From an uncultured Campylobacter sp. (GTDB taxonomy: Bacteria; Campylobacterota; Campylobacteria; Campylobacterales; Campylobacteraceae), in NCBI GenBank assembly GCA_905373295.1, contig CAJPSJ010000063.1, forward strand, positions 1 to 9,594: a DNA stretch of 9,594 nt, given 5' to 3'. The notes under the pieces were generated by a model, which was not told the DNA's origin, searched no databases, and saw only the letters and a list, made by a program, of their open reading frames with translations. The translations under genes and the position numbers were made by a program. Position 1 is the stretch's first letter, and each line of letters begins with the position of its first letter. Positions 5,760-9,594 of the stretch are shown piece after piece.

Positions 5760-6302
5760 TTAATATCCGGCTTCATTTAGCTTTTTGTAGTCGTCGCAGC
5801 CAAACTGATCGCCCAGATCGCATGCTTTGCCAAAATACTCTTTGGCTGTTTTGAAATTTTGCTCCACGCCTTTTGCCTCAAGATATAAAGAAGCGACATC
5901 GTAGCAAGCGTCAGCGCCCCCTAGATCGCAGGCCTTTTGATAAAGCTCCATTGCCTTTTTGTAGTCTTGTTTCACGGCTTTACCGCTCTTATATGCAAAA
6001 CCAAGCTGAGCGCAGCCAACAGCGTCTTTTTTATCGCATGTCATTTGCCAAATCTCTATCGCTTTTTTGTAGTCTTGCCTCACGCCCTCGCCGTTGTAAT
6101 AACTGATACCAAGGAAAGAGCACCCATTGATACTTCCTTTATTGCAAGCGCTCTCAAAGTGCTTTGCCGCTCTTGCCAAGTCTTGATAATAAGATGCCTC
6201 CAATCCATATTCAAGCTCTTTTTGCGCCGATAATTCAAAGGCAAAGGCAAAATTTAATAAACCTGCCAAAGCCATCATCACAAAAATAAATTTTCTCATC
6301 AT
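5760..6302 (-). CDS. Exported Sel1-repeat (Hcp-like) cysteine-rich protein
   Basis: Residues 1-22 (MMRKFIFVMMALAGLLNFAFA) are a signal peptide, probably cut after AFA. Three to four Sel1-type helical repeats of about 36 residues follow, each with the DYKKAxExxxxACDxGxxxxC theme. Four CX7C pairs are visible: ACNKGSINGC, TCDKKDAVGC, ACDLGGADAC and ACDLGDQFGC. In Helicobacter Hcp proteins such pairs form disulfides joining the two helices of each repeat. The family is periplasmic or secreted; Helicobacter members bind penicillin weakly and stimulate immune cells, and the function here is unknown. The gene probably starts at the ATG at 6302 or the adjacent one at 6299; AAAGGA precedes both. At 180 residues it is a normal small member. 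The dnaB-like fragment follows 18 bases after its stop. Confidence 0.85.
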   Translation of the reverse strand: MMRKFIFVMMALAGLLNFAFAFELSAQKELEYGLEASYYQDLARAAKHFESACNKGSINGCSFLGISYYNGEGVRQDYKKAIEIWQMTCDKKDAVGCAQLGFAYKSGKAVKQDYKKAMELYQKACDLGGADACYDVASLYLEAKGVEQNFKTAKEYFGKACDLGDQFGCDDYKKLNEAGY

Positions 6303-6342
6303 TAATCCTTTAAATTTTTATTGATATTTTGATCCGCGTCGG

Positions 6343-6366
6343 TTAAAAAGCTTTCATCTTTGCTCC
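6343..6366 (-). promoter_or_regulatory. Four-codon reading frame with strong ribosome site in leader of the Sel1-repeat gene
   Basis: On the minus strand, CAAAGGAG (6370-6363) lies five bases before ATG AAA GCT TTT TAA (6357-6343), giving the peptide MKAF. It sits about 40 bases upstream of the Sel1-repeat gene start. The ribosome site is stronger than that of the gene itself. It could be a translated leader, the stump of a decayed start region, or chance. No attenuator hairpin is clear between it and the gene. Confidence 0.3.
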
Positions 6367-6501
6367 TTTGTTTCGTTTATCCGCTCGCATGCCTCGATTT
6401 ACCGCCTCATCGCGCATTGCACTCGCGCAGCCCGCTAAAATTTCAAAGGCTCGTGCGCTCTATCTGAGATCGAAGCTTGGAATTTTATCGCCTCTGCCGC
6501 G

Positions 6502-7053
6502 CTAATTTTTCGGCAGTAGATCGAGCACCGCGCAGGCGCGCTTGTTGTGCATTTTGCATGCCTTATCTAGCGCCTGCCCCGAGAGCCCAAAGCTTTGAGG
6601 AGTGCCTATTCCTTGGAGATATTTGACCGATAGCTCGTAGCAAGCTTCGCTGCTGCCGGCATCGCACTGCTCGCGAAAAAGCTCAAACGACGCCACGACG
6701 TCCTTTTCAACGCCGAGGCCGCGCCCTAGCGCATCTGCGTAGAAAAAGCACGATAGCTGATCTTTTCGCTCACAGCCGCTTTTCAGGCCGCGCGCGACGC
6801 GCTCGCAGGAGCCCTCGTCGCTTTTTACGATGCAGCTTTGCAGATCTGCCCGCGAAATTCCGTCCGTTTGAATGACCGCATCGGCGCTGCTTTGCGAGCC
6901 GGCGCTTGCTTCGCCGCTCTTTAGAAAGTGCGCGCTTTGAGTTTCGCCGATACTCGTTGTTTTGCCCGCCGCAGAAATTTTATCCGCCCGCGCGCTCTCG
7001 CCGCAGTTTGCCGCAAGTGCGCAAAATAGCGCCAAAAGTAGAAATTTTTTCAT
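6502..7053 (-). CDS. Exported Sel1-repeat-like cysteine-rich protein
   Basis: I prefer the ATG at 7053 (MKKFLLLALFCALAANCGES) because GGAGG lies five bases upstream and a signal peptide begins there; the in-frame ATG at 7080 would add MALNLTEAG without a good ribosome site. Cleavage could be after ARA (about residue 23), or at Cys17 as a lipoprotein, though Asn before the cysteine is poor for a lipobox. A Ser/Ala/Gly-rich linker (about 24-68) precedes the folded part, which has cysteine pairs CIVKSDEGSC, CERKDQLSC, CDAGSSEAC and CKMHNKRAC and the repeat theme GLGVEKDVVASFELFREQC. It therefore has fewer and more diverged Sel1 repeats than the gene downstream. It is 183 residues long. Function is unknown; periplasmic, with disulfide-stabilised helices, is likely. 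Confidence 0.75.
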   Translation of the reverse strand: MKKFLLLALFCALAANCGESARADKISAAGKTTSIGETQSAHFLKSGEASAGSQSSADAVIQTDGISRADLQSCIVKSDEGSCERVARGLKSGCERKDQLSCFFYADALGRGLGVEKDVVASFELFREQCDAGSSEACYELSVKYLQGIGTPQSFGLSGQALDKACKMHNKRACAVLDLLPKN

Positions 7054-7189
7054 ACCCGCCTCCGTTAAATTTAGCGCCATTTTAATTAAAAATGCTGAAT
7101 TTAAGGAAAATGCGCTCTGCCCTAAATTTCAGCTTTGTGCCGCAGCGCGTTTGAAGCGCGAATTTAAAGCGCGCCGCCGAGGTGATCGA

Positions 7190-7621
7190 TCACAGGCTCT
7201 TTAGCGCCGCAAGTACGTTTTGCGCGTCCTGCTCGGGCTCCGCGATTCGGCTAAAGCGCTTTACTTCCTTACCGCCTCGGAAAATCAGGGTTTGGCGGTG
7301 GTAAAATTTCTTCCCGTCGCCGGTGGTGAAAGTCTCGAGCCCAAGCGGCGCTTCAAGCTCGAATTTTTCGTCGTTTATGAACTCAAACGAGGCGCCCGTA
7401 GCGCGCTTAAACTCGCTCGTGTTCGCCTCGCCCATGCTGCCTACGGCGATAAGCTCAAAGCCGAGAGCTTTTATCTGCGCAAACGCGCTCTCGTAGGCCT
7501 TGCACTGAAGCGTGCAGCCAGTAAGGCCCGCTACGCCGCGCAACTCCTCCGGCAAAAATTTGCCGCTGTCGCCCATTTTCGGGTAGGTAAAAACCACGCA
7601 ATTTTTCGGTAAATTTATCAT
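7190..7621 (-). CDS. Peroxiredoxin-like redoxin (AhpC/TSA, PrxQ-type)
   Basis: I choose the ATG at 7621 (MINLPKNCVVFTYPKMGDSG): AAAGGCGAG lies just upstream, while the in-frame ATG at 7660 has no ribosome site and overlaps the likely -10 box (TATGCT, 7661-7656). The 143-residue protein has the thioredoxin-fold opening VVFTYPKMG (9-17), then RGVAGLTGCTLQCKAYESAF (28-47), where Cys36 is the likely peroxidatic residue, then LIAVGSMGEANTSEFKRATG and YHRQTLIFRGGKEVKRFSRI. It resembles the redoxins with 'GARGCTPQSCSFRDH', which reduce peroxides using thioredoxin-like donors. Here one residue is missing between the cysteines (CX3C instead of CX4C), and the usual Pro before Thr is absent. A cytoplasmic oxidant defence role is likely but not proved. 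It is transcribed away from the DUF3137 gene. Confidence 0.78.
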   Translation of the reverse strand: MINLPKNCVVFTYPKMGDSGKFLPEELRGVAGLTGCTLQCKAYESAFAQIKALGFELIAVGSMGEANTSEFKRATGASFEFINDEKFELEAPLGLETFTTGDGKKFYHRQTLIFRGGKEVKRFSRIAEPEQDAQNVLAALKSL

Positions 7622-7655
7622 CTCTCGCCTTTTGATCGAAATAGGTCGCAAAAAT

Positions 7656-7661
7656 AGCATA
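7656..7661 (-). promoter_or_regulatory. Putative -10 box of the redoxin gene
   Basis: The minus strand reads TATGCT after a T-rich run (TTTAAGATTTTT), about 35 bases before the chosen ATG at 7621. It supports the shorter start. No clear repressor site is seen. Confidence 0.35.
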
Positions 7662-7709
7662 AAAAATCTTAAACCCGCTTAACGGATGAAATTTTAATAA
7701 AATTTAGCG

Positions 7710-7715
7710 TAAAAT
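7710..7715 (+). promoter_or_regulatory. Putative -10 box of the DUF3137 gene
   Basis: TAAAAT lies about 40 bases before the TTG start at 7756, after AT-rich ATTTTAATAAAATTTAGCG. Together with the minus-strand box it makes 7622-7755 a divergent promoter region. Confidence 0.35.
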
Positions 7716-7755
7716 AAGGGCAAAATTTCGGCAAAATCAAATTTGGAGTTAAATT

Positions 7756-8838
7756 TTGGATATTGACAGAGCGATAGAGGAGCTGGCAAAAAAGCAGCAG
7801 CAGTGTAAGATAAAATTTCTAAAACCGCTGATTTTATTGCTATGCATCGCAGTTTTTTCCGTCGGCTGGTTTATCCACGGCTTGATCCAAAACGAATACT
7901 CCTCCGCCGTGCTGATGTCCGCGATGATCCCGATAATTGCGGTAAGCTGCGTATGGGGGATTTATGATGATTCCATCGCCAAGTGGGAGTACAACGCCTT
8001 TTATAAAAACGCCTTCATCCGCGCCATCATTTCAGATATCGATCCCACCTTTAGATACGAGCCGCAAAGCGGCATAGACGAAGAAGAGATCCGCAAAACA
8101 GGCATCTATCCGAACAATGAATTCGTAGCCGAGGATCAGATAGACGGCGTGTATAAAGGGGTGAAATTTAGCCTAAGCGAGGCGATAAAAATCTATGAAA
8201 CGCGCGAGTCTATGGAGCTTGTAAGGCTATCTCAAAGGGCTAAAAGCGATCTTTCTGCGGCTTTTTTGCTATCGGCGATCGCGCTTTGGAACGCTTGGAG
8301 GCTCGGCGAATACGTGCAGGCCTTTAGCGGCTCGGTTTTGGTGTGCGAGTTTCATAAGAAATTTAAAGGACAGACCATCATCGCGGACCGCTCGCCAGGC
8401 ACTAAATTTTTAGGCGATCAGGAGCTGATGGACGACGTGATTTTCGGCGAGGAATTTCGCGTGTTCGCAAGCGATAAGATCGAGACGCGGTATCTTTTGA
8501 CGCCTAGCTTTATGGAGCGTCTCGGGGCTTTGAAGCTTAAGCTTGCGCCCAAGATCACTCTTAGCGCGGCGTTTATAGACGGCAAATTTTATCTATTTTT
8601 AAACGGCGCGAAAAACCGCTTCGAAGCAGCGCTGTTTTCGCCGCGCACTACGCTAAGAGACGCCGAGCGGATAAAGGCCGAGGTTATGCAGCTTCTTGGT
8701 ATCATTGACGAGCTGCGTTTGAATGAAGGATTTTTTGGCGGCGCAAGCGAGAGCGGCGAGCCCGCAAAGAGCCCGCCCCTCGGCGGCGAGGAGCTGCAGA
8801 GATTGCGCGATAAAGGCTTAAGCTCGCGTTATCGTTGA
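7756..8838 (+). CDS. DUF3137-type membrane protein
   Basis: The start is a TTG at 7756; TTGGAG seven bases upstream supports it. Two membrane helices lie near the N-terminus (about 21-43 and 48-70). The rest is cytoplasmic and carries the DUF3137 pattern: YKGVKFSLSEAIKIYETRE (133-151), GSVLVCEFHKKFKGQTIIAD (192-211), MDDVIFGEEFRVFASDKIET (225-244), RYLLTPSFMERL (245-256) and AAFIDGKFYLFLNG (271-284). A helical segment (about 152-190, LSAAFLLSAIALWNAW) sits between SEAIKIYETRE and the next conserved strand, where most members I recall have a short loop. It is 360 residues, a normal size, with a low-complexity Gly/Glu/Pro tail. The function of the family is unknown. It is a single-gene unit facing away from the redoxin gene. 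Confidence 0.7.
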   Translation: MDIDRAIEELAKKQQQCKIKFLKPLILLLCIAVFSVGWFIHGLIQNEYSSAVLMSAMIPIIAVSCVWGIYDDSIAKWEYNAFYKNAFIRAIISDIDPTFRYEPQSGIDEEEIRKTGIYPNNEFVAEDQIDGVYKGVKFSLSEAIKIYETRESMELVRLSQRAKSDLSAAFLLSAIALWNAWRLGEYVQAFSGSVLVCEFHKKFKGQTIIADRSPGTKFLGDQELMDDVIFGEEFRVFASDKIETRYLLTPSFMERLGALKLKLAPKITLSAAFIDGKFYLFLNGAKNRFEAALFSPRTTLRDAERIKAEVMQLLGIIDELRLNEGFFGGASESGEPAKSPPLGGEELQRLRDKGLSSRYR

Positions 8839-9048
8839 TTTGAATTTTAAAATGCCATCTTGCGGCTTAAAATTTAACGCTTTTAGTAAAATTTTAATCT
8901 CATCGTTCGCGTCTTTAAATTTAGCACTTTTTGAAATTTAGCGTCTCTTGAAATTTAACGCGGCGCAAGCGGGTAAATTTTATCGCTTGCGGCGGTAGCT
9001 TGAAATTTTAAAATTTAGCCCGCGCGCCGCAAAGCTCGCTATGAAATT
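8839..9048. other. AAATTTA-rich spacer between convergent genes
   Basis: No gene is seen. The motif AAATTTA with GC or ACGC after it recurs at short intervals (for example around 8870, 8917, 8935 and 8951), partly as TTGAAATTTAGCG / TTGAAATTTAACG direct repeats about 16 bases apart. The same word is common in the other Campylobacter-like spacers of the window. Confidence 0.5.
8964..8991. terminator. Stem-loop between convergent genes
   Basis: CGCAAGCG (8964-8971) and CGCTTGCG (8984-8991) form a perfect 8-bp stem with a 12-base loop (GGTAAATTTTAT). It lies between the DUF3137 gene and the oppositely oriented DUF475 gene, where a two-way terminator would be expected. No long T-run follows on either strand. 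Confidence 0.35.
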
Positions 9049-9549
9049 TCACTCGTTGTTTCCCGCGATCGTTTCGATTAGTTTGCGTTTGTTGCGGCGG
9101 TTGTAAAGCACCGACGAAAGGAGCGATAGCGCGATAAATAAGATCCCCACGGTGCCCGTTATGATCTCGCTTACTTCAAATTTCAGCTTGGCAAACATTA
9201 TAAACGCCAAACACGCGATGGCGTAGTGCGCGCCGTGCTCCAGATAGGCAAAGTGCGACAGCGTGCCGCGGGCGATGAGATACAGCGTGATAGAGCGCAC
9301 GAACATTGCGCCGGCGCCGAGGCCTAGCATGATGATGAAGATATTGTCGCTTAGCGCAAACGCGCCGATCACGCCGTCGAAGCTAAAGCTCGCGTCTAGG
9401 GTTTCTAAATACAAAAAGCCCGCAAGGCCGTTTTTTACGCCGTCCGTGCCGAAAAGGCGGTCGAAGCAGGAGATGAGCAGATAGAGTAGGATCGCGCCGA
9501 AATACGCTGCGCCGAGCGTAGCCGAACCCGTTTTAGCGAGCAGCGCGAG
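9049..9549 (-). pseudogene. DUF475 membrane protein, C-terminal half (5' end lost at a rearrangement)
   Basis: The minus-strand frame is open from 9549 to the TGA at 9049 (166 residues). A TTG at 9414 is not a likely real start, because conserved sequence continues upstream: LGAAYFGAILLYLLISCF and then FLYLETLDASFSFDGVIGAF. DASFSFDGVIGAFALS, GLGAGAMFVRS and YLEHGAHYAIACLAFIMF are the signature of DUF475, a TerC-like family of integral membrane proteins of about 330-350 residues with duplicated 'SFD' motifs. Four to five membrane helices are visible here and the first half is missing. Two stops on the minus strand (9552-9550 and 9561-9559) end the frame, and the preceding part of the protein appears on the opposite strand at 9547-9594. 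TerC-like proteins are linked to metal ion export; the role of DUF475 itself is not established. Confidence 0.75.
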
Positions 9550-9594
9550 CTACACTGGCTAGGCATAATCGAAAATAACGGGCTCGTGCGATTT
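9547..9594 (+). pseudogene. DUF475 internal fragment in inverted orientation (runs off window)
   Basis: The + strand reads ELHWLGIIENNGLVRF to the window edge. This resembles the 'KD(I/V)HWI..IE..L...' stretch in the middle of DUF475 proteins, just before the half encoded on the minus strand next door. The gene therefore seems to be split and partly inverted, with about 15-25 residues missing between the halves. The join lies within GAG (9547-9549), which fits both sides. The evidence is a short match. Confidence 0.5.

Noticed and set aside
7140..7185. GCGCG-rich inverted segment after the redoxin gene as a terminator
   Set aside because: Several alternative short GCGCG pairings exist but no single stable stem with a following T-run; it probably reflects local word bias.
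7220..7612. 130-codon + strand frame opposite the redoxin gene
   Set aside because: It is the antisense shadow of a recognised redoxin, and its composition (Ala/Lys/Leu/Arg) reflects the complement of that gene.

Overview
The window appears to join DNA from two different bacteria. Bases 1 to about 2,390 are visibly AT-rich, with A/T-ending codons and strong AAAGGAGG-type ribosome sites, all on the + strand. This looks like a low-GC Gram-positive anaerobe (Clostridia/Tissierellia type). From about 2,456 to the end the DNA is much richer in GC inside genes, full of AAATTT/AAAATTTTA words between genes, and carries typical Epsilonproteobacteria families: an AarC-type CoA-transferase, Sel1/Hcp-like cysteine-paired proteins and a DnaB N-terminal domain. 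It resembles a higher-GC oral Campylobacter (C. gracilis/rectus/showae type). Species names are inferred from family resemblance and composition, not from a search.

Left part: the C-terminal part of an aldo/keto reductase (cut by the window edge), a substrate-binding lipoprotein of the Fe3+-siderophore/cobalamin class, and an FmdE-like protein. These form a compact + strand operon, probably for metal or corrinoid uptake and handling. An IS3/IS150-type insertion sequence follows. Its left end is a 15-bp hairpin that contains the transposase ribosome site, and its OrfA breaks off after about 100 codons. A short stretch then resembles the end of an ISL3-family element (reverse complement GGTTCTTTGTCAATAG), after which Campylobacter-like DNA begins.

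Right part: a complete succinyl-CoA:acetate CoA-transferase (minus strand); about 950 bases without genes, made of degenerate AAATTT-rich repeats; a broken gene starting as a DnaB N-terminal domain, frameshifted at a run of seven A's and then running into a Sel1-like cysteine-rich tail; two exported Sel1-repeat proteins; a peroxiredoxin-like redoxin; a divergently transcribed DUF3137 membrane protein; and, at the right edge, a DUF475 membrane protein cut in two, its two halves lying on opposite strands.

The most informative signals are the joins: two taxa meeting inside IS sequence (about 2,385-2,456), a DnaB fragment joined to an unrelated tail (about 5,365), and an inverted DUF475 gene (about 9,548). 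Together they suggest a chimeric assembly or amplification (for example from a single-cell or metagenome sample), though IS-mediated transfer and rearrangement cannot be excluded from sequence alone. I see no convincing new defence or mobile system.
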